From Paradesertivirga mongoliensis (GTDB lineage Bacteria; Bacteroidota; Bacteroidia; Sphingobacteriales; Sphingobacteriaceae), in contig NZ_JAFMZO010000004.1 in the NCBI RefSeq assembly GCF_024436395.1, positions 581,466-645,465 on the forward strand: a DNA stretch of 64,000 nucleotides, in the 5' to 3' direction. Every line of letters starts with the position of its first letter. Position 1 is the stretch's first letter. Below the pieces are notes generated by a model. It ran no database searches, was not told where the DNA came from, and saw only the letters and a program-made list of their open reading frames with translations. A program made the position numbers and the translations under genes. This document shows positions 36,196-46,900 of this stretch, in pieces.

Positions 36196-37758
36196 TTAAG
36201 CCGTTGCCGACGACTTTCGCAGTCGTGTAAGAAAGATCCCAACTAAAAAGATTGTAAGTGTTCCTACCACAATGATCATGTTTTTATGAAGCGGACTTCT
36301 CAGAAACTCATAATCGCTTGGGATAAGATGTGAAAATGTCATCCACAGAATTACGAGAATACCGATAATGGTAGCGGTTAATGCTTCGTGGTTTTTAGCC
36401 TGTCGGCTGATAATCCCAAGAAGGAACAAGCCTAGCATACCTGCTGCGAAAATTCCGGATAACTCCCACCATACGTCGAGGATACTCTTTACTCCGATCA
36501 TGGCAATTCCTGCAATTAAGCCCAGGAGGCCGAAAACAACGGTTGCCACATGTAATAACCTCAAAGTTTGCTTCTCATTAATTCCGGGCTTAAAGTATCG
36601 TTTATAGATATCCACTGAAAATACCGTAGCAGAGGCGTTCATTCCCGAACTAATCGTACTCATTGCTGCAGATAATATTGCCGAGACTATCAGTCCCACC
36701 AAACCTGCTGGAATTTTAGTCACCATAAAGTGCGGCATTACCTTATCTCCATAATCTGCGGGTTGTAAAGACGTGGCCATGGCTGCAACTTCGGTCGCAG
36801 AGGCGCCCACTCCTGCCCTCTCCACGGCAACTTGCTGCTTTATAGTCTCAATAAGTTCCGGATTAACCTGATAATAAGCGAACAAACAAGAGCCTATAAT
36901 AAAAAACAGCAAAGAGGCTGGAACGTACAACCACACACAGAGCCAGATCGATTTCGCAGCTGCTTTTTCGGAGGATGCGGTGTGATAGCGCTGAATATAG
37001 TTCTGATCCATACCAAAATTATTCAGGTTAATAAAAAATCCGTACAGAAGCACCACCCAAAAAGATGCTTGCGTGAAGTCAGGCAGAAAACTTCCCAAAC
37101 TAAATTTATCCTGCTCAAGCCCTATCTCAATGATTTTGGGAACACCTCCCGGCATTTCTGTAATGATGAGATAGAGAATCAATACGGCGCCAAACGTTTT
37201 TACAACGGCCTGTACCACCTCTGTCCATATTACCGCCTCAATGCCACCCATCACGGTGTAGATAATAATTACGATGCCCATAACAATCATAATCATTTGC
37301 ATAGAGTATCCGGTTAGGGCCTGAAGACTCAATGCGATGCCGAAGAAGATAGATCCCATACGGGCGAGCTGAGTAAGTAAGAAACAAACAACGGCATAGG
37401 TACGAGCCCAGGCACCAAAACGATGCTCAAGATGTGTATAAGCAGAAATTTCGCCGGTACTCCTATAAAAGGGCACGAAATATCTCGAAGCCACCCAGGC
37501 AGCTAATGGCATTGAAATGCTAAAAACAAACGCATTCCAGTTAGATCCGAATGCCTTACCGGGAACCCCCAGAAAAGTATTACTGCTAAGGAAGGTTGCG
37601 TAAATAGACATTCCGATAGCCCAACCGGGAATCGTACCTGAAGCTGTGGTGAATTGTTCGGAATCTTTATTTGTCCGCGAAAAATAGAACCCAACCAGCA
37701 CCATGGCCAGAAGGTATACTACGATTACTGCAAGATCAAAAAGCGGAAGGCTGTTCAT
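36196..37758 (-). CDS. Sodium:solute symporter (SSS family)
   Basis: A 520-residue inner-membrane protein with about 13 hydrophobic segments. The family signatures include FTTASGTIPGWAIGMSIYATFLSS near residue 40, YTVMGGIEAVIWTEVVQAVV at about 165-185, and ILSAAMSTISSGMNASATVF at about 365. SSS carriers import sugars, sugar acids or sialic acids with Na+. With the DapA/NanA-type aldolase directly downstream in the same operon and promoter copy F 65 bases upstream, it probably brings a PUL-derived monosaccharide or uronate into the cytoplasm. The exact solute cannot be read from the sequence. Confidence 0.9.
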   Translation of the reverse strand: MNSLPLFDLAVIVVYLLAMVLVGFYFSRTNKDSEQFTTASGTIPGWAIGMSIYATFLSSNTFLGVPGKAFGSNWNAFVFSISMPLAAWVASRYFVPFYRSTGEISAYTHLEHRFGAWARTYAVVCFLLTQLARMGSIFFGIALSLQALTGYSMQMIMIVMGIVIIIYTVMGGIEAVIWTEVVQAVVKTFGAVLILYLIITEMPGGVPKIIEIGLEQDKFSLGSFLPDFTQASFWVVLLYGFFINLNNFGMDQNYIQRYHTASSEKAAAKSIWLCVWLYVPASLLFFIIGSCLFAYYQVNPELIETIKQQVAVERAGVGASATEVAAMATSLQPADYGDKVMPHFMVTKIPAGLVGLIVSAILSAAMSTISSGMNASATVFSVDIYKRYFKPGINEKQTLRLLHVATVVFGLLGLIAGIAMIGVKSILDVWWELSGIFAAGMLGLFLLGIISRQAKNHEALTATIIGILVILWMTFSHLIPSDYEFLRSPLHKNMIIVVGTLTIFLVGIFLTRLRKSSATA

Positions 37759-37792
37759 TAATAAGTTGTAGGCTTTAATAAAAAGGTTAATT

Positions 37793-37858
37793 CAAATATC
37801 CATCGCATCGGCGGCCATTTCCTATAGCATTTTCTCCAGGTTTTATATGATCTTAGCT
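37793..37858 (-). promoter_or_regulatory. Regulon promoter module, copy F (symporter/aldolase operon)
   Basis: The 36-bp element is at 37823-37858 (plus-strand halves TATAGCATTTTCTCC and TATATGATCTTAGCT). The -7-like box is GATATTTG (37793-37800), 22 bp away, identical to that of copy B. It is 65 bases before the symporter start. Confidence 0.75.
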
Positions 37859-37863
37859 AAGCA

Positions 37864-37903
37864 TAAAAGATAAAAGCCATAGTGAATCACTATAGCTTTT
37901 ATC
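37864..37903 (-). terminator. Terminator after SusD 3
   Basis: GATAAAAGC pairs with GCTTTTATC, then ATAGTG with CACTAT after one mismatch, leaving a 3-base loop: a long stable hairpin 60 bases past the SusD 3 stop. On the minus strand it is followed by TTTTATGC, and the next promoter module begins just beyond. Confidence 0.8.
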
Positions 37904-37962
37904 ATCATACAAAAGACTTGCTTTCTAAGCTGTATTCTGAATGAGTTTATCTATTTAAAATT

Positions 37963-40029
37963 CTAATAACCATTATTTCCAAATTCATCTGCATTCTGAA
38001 TAGTATTCAGGAAGTTAAACGGAATAGGTCTATTGTAGTGTCTGGCAGGAATAAAACTTGCAGCAGCCCTGGAGTTATAAGATGCTAAGCGGGTTTCAAA
38101 CGCTTTATGACGTTTTAATAAGGCCCAGCGATTAAATTCACCGCAAAGTTCGCGTGCATATTCATCAAATACATCGTTCATGGTTGCTGTAGTCAACTGC
38201 ATACCCGTTCCGGTATTGAAATCTGCAGGATTACGGACTGCACGCTGACGCAATACATTTAAATGTGCAGCAGCTGCTGCTCCAGTTCCGCCTGAACGCA
38301 GAGTGGCTTCGGCAGCAATTAGATAAACTTCTGCCATACGCATTACTATGATGTTACCTAGTTTTTGCTGGAAGTTTCCACCGAGCCATCCTCCTTCGAA
38401 ATTGTGGTTAAACTTCATCATAGCCGGGAACAGAGTGGCCAGGCCTGATGGCTTTAATCCGTTATTTGGATTATTCGTTTTGTACGTTCCGCCTGTTGGA
38501 TCTGCCGGATCGAACAAGTCATCAATATTCACCGTTACATAGGCCCGCGCTTGTTTGTCTGCGGCGCTAAGTGGTTCTTTGCTCAAATATGCGAAGAATC
38601 TATCTTCGTCCGGAGCCAGAGGATAAGGATGCACGTTCGCATTTGGAACAGTCTGCAAAGCTGAAATTGCTCCTGTATGAACACCCTTGGGCCACACTTT
38701 AGGAACGTATTGCCATGTAGCAAAGGTGGGCGCCATTTTGGCGTTTACATCTACATAAGGATATATCTTTTTTCCTTTATGCGAAGGGTCGATACCATAT
38801 TTGGCAGCCATAGCTTCGGTAAGTTCAACTGTTGCGGAATTATAAGTTACTCTCGCGGGAGCGGGAGCATTGCTTGCACCACCATTACTCGCGATAGCCT
38901 GCTCCGACGAGTAATTTGTGAACGCAGTTGCAAAGGTATTCTCCCATCGTTTATCATATGTTGCATTAAAGCAATTGACCAAATATTTCGTAGGTGCAAC
39001 AAACGCCTGGTTTAAACGTCCATAATAGGCATTTGAGGTATTAGAGTTTACGCTTCTTTTGAAAACATCTGATGTTCCGAATGCATCATCGAACTTAGGA
39101 TAGAAATGAAGATAATAATTTGGCTTGGTGTTGCTAGTGGCTACATTATATGAAGGATCATAGGGGTTCAATCCATAAGCTGTAAATAAAGCCTCAGCAT
39201 TATTTCTATTGTTGGCATCGGCAAAAACCTGAGCAAAGTCGGGATACAACATTGCGCCGTAGGTAGCTTTATTGTTAATTAAATCTTCTGCTACTTCTTT
39301 AGCACGGAGCCAATACGATTTGCCTTCTTCAGTCAACCCTTCTCCGCCTCCCTGAGCATACACACGGGCAAGAAGACCGAGCGCAGCTTTCTTGGTTACG
39401 CGCTGAGGATTGTTTTCAAATGGCGTTACCGGCAGATCTACCGCCGCAGCTTTTAGATCTGTAACAATTTGAGCATAAATTTCAGGAACTTTCACACGTG
39501 TCGGACGTAAATTCTTAACGGGATCGTCGGTCAGAACTAATGGAATATCTCCAAAATTCGTTACTAAAACTGAATAGTAATACGCTCTCATCAACCTCGC
39601 TTCTGCTACCAGGATTTTGATATCATTGGCGTTTCCATCCTTTAGCTGAGTGGAAAGTTGGATCGTTTTATTGCAATTATTGATAGCGCCCCAGCCAAAA
39701 TCCCATACATTTCTTACGTGCGCAGAATTGTTCGTAAATTCTTCGTACGCCATCAGTTCCTTTACGCTCGAGCCATTGGCAGGAAATGTCCAAAGGTCTG
39801 TACCAAGCTCAGCAACAAGACCGTATGGCATATTTATAAGAGAACCCCAAAGATTTGAATAAATATTGGATTGATAGGCTTTAAAGCCATTATAATCTCT
39901 CAATACATTTTCTTCGGATACGGCAGCTGGATTAAACTCCTCCAGTTTGCATGAGGGTACAGATAGTGTGATGAGCAAGCCTAATCCACACCTGTATAAA
40001 ACTCTCTTTGTTGTTATGTTAATTTTCAT
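37963..40029 (-). CDS. SusD/RagB-family surface glycan-binding lipoprotein (pair 3)
   Basis: A 688-residue lipoprotein with lipobox LSVPSC followed by KLEEFNPA. Hallmarks are LVAEARLMRAYYYSVLVTNFGDIPLV (split across about 140-165), KKAALGLLARVYAQGG and the C-terminal IVMRMAEVYLIAAEATLRSGG. It is longer than average and its central region (about 270-480) is expanded. It pairs with SusC 3, which lies 92 bases upstream, a wider gap than in pairs 1 and 2. It is predicted to bind oligosaccharides at the cell surface. Confidence 0.93.
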   Translation of the reverse strand: MKINITTKRVLYRCGLGLLITLSVPSCKLEEFNPAAVSEENVLRDYNGFKAYQSNIYSNLWGSLINMPYGLVAELGTDLWTFPANGSSVKELMAYEEFTNNSAHVRNVWDFGWGAINNCNKTIQLSTQLKDGNANDIKILVAEARLMRAYYYSVLVTNFGDIPLVLTDDPVKNLRPTRVKVPEIYAQIVTDLKAAAVDLPVTPFENNPQRVTKKAALGLLARVYAQGGGEGLTEEGKSYWLRAKEVAEDLINNKATYGAMLYPDFAQVFADANNRNNAEALFTAYGLNPYDPSYNVATSNTKPNYYLHFYPKFDDAFGTSDVFKRSVNSNTSNAYYGRLNQAFVAPTKYLVNCFNATYDKRWENTFATAFTNYSSEQAIASNGGASNAPAPARVTYNSATVELTEAMAAKYGIDPSHKGKKIYPYVDVNAKMAPTFATWQYVPKVWPKGVHTGAISALQTVPNANVHPYPLAPDEDRFFAYLSKEPLSAADKQARAYVTVNIDDLFDPADPTGGTYKTNNPNNGLKPSGLATLFPAMMKFNHNFEGGWLGGNFQQKLGNIIVMRMAEVYLIAAEATLRSGGTGAAAAAHLNVLRQRAVRNPADFNTGTGMQLTTATMNDVFDEYARELCGEFNRWALLKRHKAFETRLASYNSRAAASFIPARHYNRPIPFNFLNTIQNADEFGNNGY

Positions 40030-40121
40030 GTTTATAATTTTTTATTGGTTTACCATAGAGCGGCGAACAGGCTTAATACAAATCACGTTGTTCGTCTATC
40101 CCCGGCTTTATCACCTAATTA

Positions 40122-43100
40122 TTAAAATGTTACATTCAAGCCTACAACAACCTGTTTAGTTAATGGATAATCCAGTTCACCATTCATTTCAGGGTCATAC
40201 TGCTTTAACAGATCATTTTTTGCAACCACCAAGGGATTGGTAACAGTGGCATACAAACGCATTCTCTGCATTGATACTTTTTCAATGATGTTTTTGGGCA
40301 AAGTATAACCAAGAGTAATGTTTTTGATTTTAAAGAACGAGCCGTCGACATAGCTAAGACCCGAAAATCCAGTCATCGTTGAAGGCGCTTCCTGGAAGTT
40401 CATTACCGGAAAATCGTTGGATGGATTTTCTGGTGTCCAGTAGTTAAAATGTTCTGGAAATGTTCTCGATGGACTCGCATTAAGTGCGAATGAGCTTGGC
40501 TGATACCATCCCATCATGGTGTAGTTGATGGTTTGCCCCCATCTGAAATAAGTATATACACCCAAATCAAAGCCCTTGTACTTAAAGTTGTTTTGGAAAC
40601 CCAACGACCAGTCAGGAGTATTATGGCCAACAATCTGGAAATCATTGTTCCCTACGTTGTATCTGGAATTGGCAGCTGTTAGAGCAGGATTATACTTCTG
40701 AGCCTCGGCAAGATTCGTATAATAATACGTTTCTGTACCATCTGCAGCTTGTTTCACAAAAACACCGGCCCCAACGCGGGTCATCCCTGGAACATTTACT
40801 TTCAAATCTCCCGGACGTTTACTGAACACTGCGGCATCAGCCTCTTCGCCTATTTGCCAAACTCCGTCTAACTTAAAGTTACGGAAAGAAGCTATCGGTT
40901 CACCAATTGTTAGTGAGTAGTTTCCCGCAGCGCGATTTTCACCATCCGATACATTAAGGGTAATATTATTAGCTGTTCCTCCTGTTAACTTTACAATTTT
41001 CTCTCTGTTTCGTGCAAAAGCAATGGCGGAAGTCCATTCAAAATTTCTGGAAACTATATTTCGGGTGTTCAATGTAAGTTCTATACCCTTATTATTGGTT
41101 TCAGCGACGTTAATGTTGGTTTGATAATAAACACCCGGTGAATACGTTCCATAAATTGATGGCGAGGTAACGTTATAAATAACCCCATCTGTATTTGTAT
41201 TATAATAATCTAGAGCTAAATCTATCCGATTTTTGAATAGTCCGGCATCTATACCCACGTTTGTGCTTTTTGATTTCTCCCATCTCAGATCTGCGTTAGT
41301 AATAAACGGTGAATTACGAAAAATAGGATGGGCTACCCCACCCAAAGACATGTCTCTGGTCTCCATGGTCTGCACAGAACTATACGGAGGAATACTTGCC
41401 GCCCCTGTAATACCCCAACTTGCACGAAGTTTCAGATTATTCAACCAATTTTTGGTACCGACCATAAAGTTCTCGTCCGAAATTCTCCAGCCTGCAGATA
41501 GAGCAGGAAAGTTTTCCCATTGGTTGTCTTTGTATAGTGCTGAGGCCCCGTCTCGGCGCAAGGAAGCCGAAAAAAGGTACTTGCCTAAAAAAGAATAGTT
41601 TACGCGTCCCATCAATCCTAAAGTTTTCTCCATCTGATAATTAGATGTAGCGCCTGTATTATCCTCACCTTGGAAATTATACCATTGGAAATTATTGGAT
41701 GTAATGTTTGTTTGATTCATTTGGGTTCCCGTAGATTGTCTATGAAACCAGGAAGTAACACCGGTAAAGGTTAGATCGTGTTTGTCAGCCAGATTTAAAT
41801 TGTAGGTCAGGATATTTTCCCATCGATATCGTTGACTGCGATTTTGATCGATTTGAGCTCTGGCAACGTTGGAATTATTATAAGTATAGGCGACAGAACC
41901 AATACCATCAAAGCGATAAGTATTGTTATAATTAAGCAGTGCACTGGCACGGGTTAAAAAGGTTAGACCTTTTAATGGCCTGATCTCGATATACGGATTT
42001 ATCATTAAACTCGTATTATTCTGCACATTCCCATACACACCGGGCTGATAATTAAGAAGAAGGTTGTATACGTTGTTGCCCAAATCCGGATTGAGCGATC
42101 CATCCGCCTTGTAGGGTCTCACGAGCGGGTCAGTAACCAATGCGTTTTCTAGTTTGTCCTGCGCTCTGTCTCTGTCTACATATGAGCCCTGAAGATTACT
42201 TCCAATCGAAAGCCACTTCCTGATCTTATGGTCAATCCGCATAGTTGATGAATATAGTTTATACTGATCTCCGGTATACTGACCCTTTTCATCTGTAACG
42301 TTGAACGAAATATATCCTTTAGTTACATCATTCGCACCTGAAACACCCAGACTATAATTCTGTGTGCCCGCATGATCGCGTAAAAACAAGTCTGCCCAAT
42401 CGACAAACTGCCCCTCCTGGAACGTGTCATATCTCGCAGCGCCAAAGATCGCTTCGTCATCAGTCGGAGACTTCCAAAGCGCATTGGTTGTTGTCCATTT
42501 TTGAGCCGTGGCATCGTATGTATATTTATACGCATCGCGTTTAGCCTCTAAATAAGATTGGCCTGTTCGCATCTTCGGGGTAACCGAGAAGCCGTTATAA
42601 CCATAATAGGAATTAAAATCAATACTTAATTTTCCGGCTTTTCCGCTTTTTGTTGTAATAATAATGACTCCGTTGGCTCCCTCCGAACCGTAGACAGCAG
42701 TGGAAGACGCATCTTTTAACACCTCGATAGATTCAATATCATTTGGATTTAGTGTTTCATAATCCCCGGGGAGCCCGTTAATAATAAACAAAGGTGTTCC
42801 GTCTGCCTTAATGGACCTATTGCCACGTAACTGAATACTAACTCCTTCACCCGGTTGTCCCGATGAACGGGAGATATCTAAACCAGCTACTCTTCCCTGT
42901 AATGACTCTATAGGATTGGGCCCCGGCCTCGCCGTAATTTCCTCGGGCTTTACCGAGGAAACAGCGCCTGTAAGATCGCGCCTTTTCGTGGTACCGTAGC
43001 CCACCACCACTACTTCGTTTAGTGAGTTATCACCTGGTTGAAGTTTAACACTCAAGGCAGTACCTGCATCCGTTACCTTTAACTCCATATCCTGGTATCC

Positions 43101-43436
43101 AAGGAAGCTTACCACCAATACATCGCCAACGGCAGCATCTATCGTAAATGAGCCGTTCACATCTGCAACCACGGAGTTCCGTGTGCCTTTCACTGTGATG
43201 CTTGCACCTATCAGGGGCTCGTTGTTCTCATCATAAACAGTTCCTCTGATGGGGAGTGCCGACACAGAGCGGATTTTTTCAGTCGTGAATTCTTTGGCTG
43301 ATAATTCTAAGGGGCCCGCTACTAAAAAAACAGAGAGCATTTTAGTAACTAACAGCGCTTTTTTGAGGCTGCCCCCTTCAAGTATCCGGAGGCGCGTGTG
43401 ACCCATAATCTGGGTTTTTGATAATGTCAAATCCAT
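40122..43436 (-). CDS. SusC/RagA TonB-linked outer-membrane transporter (pair 3)
   Basis: A 1104-residue SusC-family protein. The N-terminus carries a regulatory-like beta-sandwich (GTVYDENNEPLIGASITVKG), then the plug (NEVVVVGYGTTKRRDLTGAV, IESIEVLKDASSTAVYGSEG) and the barrel, ending in QVVVGLNVTF. The start MDLTLSKTQIMGHTRL and the plug are clearly different from SusC 1 and 2, so this pair probably joined the locus separately or has a different ligand. The nearest promoter module is about 415 bases upstream, across a gene relic. Confidence 0.95.
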   Translation of the reverse strand: MDLTLSKTQIMGHTRLRILEGGSLKKALLVTKMLSVFLVAGPLELSAKEFTTEKIRSVSALPIRGTVYDENNEPLIGASITVKGTRNSVVADVNGSFTIDAAVGDVLVVSFLGYQDMELKVTDAGTALSVKLQPGDNSLNEVVVVGYGTTKRRDLTGAVSSVKPEEITARPGPNPIESLQGRVAGLDISRSSGQPGEGVSIQLRGNRSIKADGTPLFIINGLPGDYETLNPNDIESIEVLKDASSTAVYGSEGANGVIIITTKSGKAGKLSIDFNSYYGYNGFSVTPKMRTGQSYLEAKRDAYKYTYDATAQKWTTTNALWKSPTDDEAIFGAARYDTFQEGQFVDWADLFLRDHAGTQNYSLGVSGANDVTKGYISFNVTDEKGQYTGDQYKLYSSTMRIDHKIRKWLSIGSNLQGSYVDRDRAQDKLENALVTDPLVRPYKADGSLNPDLGNNVYNLLLNYQPGVYGNVQNNTSLMINPYIEIRPLKGLTFLTRASALLNYNNTYRFDGIGSVAYTYNNSNVARAQIDQNRSQRYRWENILTYNLNLADKHDLTFTGVTSWFHRQSTGTQMNQTNITSNNFQWYNFQGEDNTGATSNYQMEKTLGLMGRVNYSFLGKYLFSASLRRDGASALYKDNQWENFPALSAGWRISDENFMVGTKNWLNNLKLRASWGITGAASIPPYSSVQTMETRDMSLGGVAHPIFRNSPFITNADLRWEKSKSTNVGIDAGLFKNRIDLALDYYNTNTDGVIYNVTSPSIYGTYSPGVYYQTNINVAETNNKGIELTLNTRNIVSRNFEWTSAIAFARNREKIVKLTGGTANNITLNVSDGENRAAGNYSLTIGEPIASFRNFKLDGVWQIGEEADAAVFSKRPGDLKVNVPGMTRVGAGVFVKQAADGTETYYYTNLAEAQKYNPALTAANSRYNVGNNDFQIVGHNTPDWSLGFQNNFKYKGFDLGVYTYFRWGQTINYTMMGWYQPSSFALNASPSRTFPEHFNYWTPENPSNDFPVMNFQEAPSTMTGFSGLSYVDGSFFKIKNITLGYTLPKNIIEKVSMQRMRLYATVTNPLVVAKNDLLKQYDPEMNGELDYPLTKQVVVGLNVTF

Positions 43437-43465
43437 GAATTTGTTTTTAATTAATAATCGGTTAG

Positions 43466-43645
43466 TTAAAAAGATTTGTCGTAGAGTTTCTTCACGTTCG
43501 CCAAATCCATCCAGTGTATTAAGCTTGGCCTGTTTCCACGGAACATCATTGTCGTTCGCTCAGACCGCTCCTTCGGCGTTCAGGGGTATGAATCTGTTTT
43601 AAGACCTGCAAAAACAGCCATAAAAAATAGTAGAGATTGTTTCAT
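43466..43645 (-). pseudogene. Relic of a small or truncated exported gene
   Basis: An ATG opens MKQSLLFFMAVFAGLKTDSYP, a typical signal peptide, and then reaches TGA after 21 codons. Continuing in the same frame past that stop gives a further run of about 38 codons, including MMFRGNRPSLIHWMDL and KLYDKSF, to a TAA. Another frame over the second part reads plausibly as well (DNDVPWKQAKLNTLDGFGE). This suggests the decayed ends of a lost exported enzyme gene between the GH2 operon and SusC 3. It is short, so chance is possible. Confidence 0.4.
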
Positions 43646-43820
43646 ATCATTTGGTTTAATTAGTTAATAAAATTATCGCAGGATGAAAATATTTTACAAT
43701 AATTCTCCATTAAACACTAAATGTGTTTTTAGAAAAATGAAGTAATTCGATCTATTTTATACTACCTTGATAAAGATCTTTAATTGGTTATTGCCTAGTC
43801 AAACAGTGTATATCGTTACA

Positions 43821-43886
43821 CTAATTTAACAAGATCCGGTTCGGAAAAAGTGGTTATTATTATCATGTTAATGTAGGATTTTACCA
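43821..43886 (-). promoter_or_regulatory. Regulon promoter module, copy G (SusC/D 3)
   Basis: The 36-bp element is at 43851-43886. The right half (TGTAGGATTTTACCA) is good and the left half (TGGTTATTATTATC) weak. The -7-like box TAAATTAG (43821-43828) is 22 bp away and one mismatch from TAnnTTTG. It lies 24 bases after the GH2 stop and 415 bases before SusC 3, with a gene relic between. Confidence 0.6.
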
Positions 43887-43909
43887 TCACCATGTTTGTA
43901 TCAAAAATG

Positions 43910-46900
43910 TTATTGGACGTCCAGGGCGTCAACGCTCACTCCAGCCATGTCTTCAGCAATGATTCGTACCTTATAAGTGCCGGCATTAATCATTGTACCC
44001 GTGTTAGTAGTAAAATAATTCCACTTGCCCTCCTTTGTGGGGGCAAGATCGAAAGACTCTGCTTTTTTCATCGAAGTACCATCGGCGGCTAAAACCTCGA
44101 TCTTCGCTTTCAATACCTTTTGAAAAGGATTGTGATACTTTACGGTTAAAGAATAGGTGTCGGCTACTCCGGTGTTCATCGTAAATTCGAGTATATCGCC
44201 GGATTGCTTCGTAAACATTACACGTTCACGCCCCATTAACACTTCTTTCTTCAAACCGGAGCCGATAAATTTAGCTTCGATGGCCTTATAAGAAATTACC
44301 TTCTTCAGATCATGTGCAGGCTCCAGTTTCGAAGCAGGCAGCAGGGCTACGGTGTACATTTGTCCACTCAACATATTGCCTATCGAAACACGATCTCCTT
44401 TATTGAACCTTTTGCGATGAACACGATACTTCCGATTTTCTGAGTTAATAATAAAGGTCTTTGTGTCTTCATAACCTTCAAGCATTGCTGGCAGGTAGCG
44501 TCCCGATTCGTCGACGGCCAGAAAAACATCTGCTTCTTCAGCAACAATGAAAAGTTTCTCACCTGAGGTCGCCCGAGCTAATGATGTTCTTATCCATTCG
44601 GCACCGTAGAGGTTTGATGGCAGGGAAACAAATTTCACTTCGGCGTCTTCGTACTGTTTCATTCCAGTATCCATCCAGGTCTGCAGAGTCCAGCTCCCGG
44701 CGCTTCCGCTGTTGGTTGTCAGGTTCTGAACAATAGATTTAGAAGGCGGTGCTGGAACCGCAGCTTTATTAGTAGTGGCTATCGCGATAGCTGAGATAAG
44801 CGCCTGACCAGATTTCACTTCCGGAAAAGAGATAATTATTTGTCCGCCTTTTACTTTAGCATTTACTGTTTTCTTTAGCACTGCATCGTGTCCAACCTCT
44901 TTCCAGATATCAAGGTCGTTTAATACCACATCACCATTTATTGCTACGTCAAAAATGCGCATGCCTGTGCAATCCAAGCCTCCTCCAGTTCCAAGCCATG
45001 GCTCTACGAAGTACAACTCGACCAGATACTCTCCATCTTGTACCGGGAACTGGAAGTTTAATTTATCTCTTCCATAACGGAAGTCCTGAAAAAGCTGCCA
45101 GTCTCTTGTTCCTTTTATTGGATCGTGAGTGCGGCGCTGACTGGCAAAGTAAGCCGGTGTACCCGGGAAGTCTTTCGTCCAGGAGTTAGAACCCCAGGTA
45201 TTTTCACCTGATTGCTGCCTGTCGGCCAGCCACATATTTCCATTCTCATCTTTATAATCCGGGCCACCGCTATTTACCCTATACAGGTAATTATAATTTG
45301 GCTGTGCTGCGGTAACGGGCTTAGCGTCTTTTAAAAACTCATTAAAATGTGGAGCCCGTGGCAGATGATGAAGTACGATATAATCTTTCGCCACTTCTTT
45401 TCCGTTTACATATCCCTTTGCGTATAAAACATTGTAATTGATGTTCGCATTATCCCATTGAAAATGCGTTCCTACCCCACCTCTTTTTTTTCTTCCTAAG
45501 GAAGAATGATCAACATCGTTAAACAGTTCTACTTCATCGCAATTTGAATATACGGTGATGCTGTCTTTCTTTCCCGGCTTAGTCCAGCGATCGGGCCAGG
45601 TATGGGAGGCGATGTACACCATTGGTTCGGTTTCTTTAGGCGCATAATTTGATCGGAACATATAATAAACATCCAGAGGTTCTTCCCATGGCGTAAGCAG
45701 GCCTTTATAATTTACAGGTCCAATGCGGTCCAACTCTCGTAAACCCTCTCCCCCTTGCACACGGCCTGGATTATCATGAGAAGTAAAGAGCCAGAAATAA
45801 TGTCCCGAGGTTTTGTCGCTAACCGATTCCGCAAGCCTGACTTTCAACTCCATTAATTGCGACATGCGGTCTTCGCTATACGGGCCACTTTGATTAAAGG
45901 GACCTTCGGTATGCAGATCAAGTGTCCGCCATGCACCATATTCGCCGATTAAAACCTGGCGTTGAACGTCCTCTGCGTAGGTTTTTGGATCACCGCCATA
46001 GGTTCCGGTCCAATTTTGAGGCACATCCCAGTCGGTTCCTTTTCCACCGTTACAGGTGGTTACCAAACGCTGCGAAGACGCAGTTGGATCCAGACTTCTT
46101 ATCAGTTCGGTACATTCGCGTGCAAAGTCTTCCGGCAGCGTACTCTCATTCTCTAAACCCCATAGAATCACTGACGGGCTATTTCTTCTTTCTTTCACCC
46201 AATCCACTAGCAGGTTCTTAAAGTTTGTCCGAAACTCAGGAGTATCATACCAGATATGTGCGGCCATTTGGGTCCATAAGGTTATTCCGGCCCTGTCCCA
46301 ATATTCCTGGTAACGAAGATTATGAGGCTGATGCGCATCCCGGAAGGAATTAAAGCCAGCCGCTTTCATTTGCAATACCCGCGATCGGACTTGTTCAGCC
46401 GAAAAGGCATGACTTTGACCCAATAAATGTTCATACTCGGCAATGCCGTTGATAAATACAGGTTTACCGTTCAAAAAGAAACGCTTGTCGTTATTATTTC
46501 TCCCGATAGGCCAGCTAATCCACCTGATACCATATGGTGTATGGATAGAATCGAGCAGTTTTCCCTTTTCTTCGATAGATGTTACTACCGTGTACAGATA
46601 GGGGTTCTCGATCGACCAAAGTATGGGATTAGATATTGTTTCAGTTCTTTGAGCAACTTTCAGGGTTTTTCCGGATGCAATGGTTTCTGCATTTTTCTGT
46701 ATTGAGATTACCCTTCCGTTTTTGTCGATCAGCCTGTTTATGATTGATACAGTTCTGGTTTGCTTGCCATAATTTTTCAACTCCGTGGTGAAATTCAGCA
46801 ATGCCGCTTTCGCGGATATTTTATTATCATTCCAGGCATGAACGCCAAAAGGCTCGATACGCAAGTCGTTTGTTTCGATAAGATGTACGGGTCTAAAAAT

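Noticed and set aside
36832..37317. 161-codon plus-strand frame inside the symporter gene
   Set aside because: Antisense shadow of a well-supported membrane protein gene.
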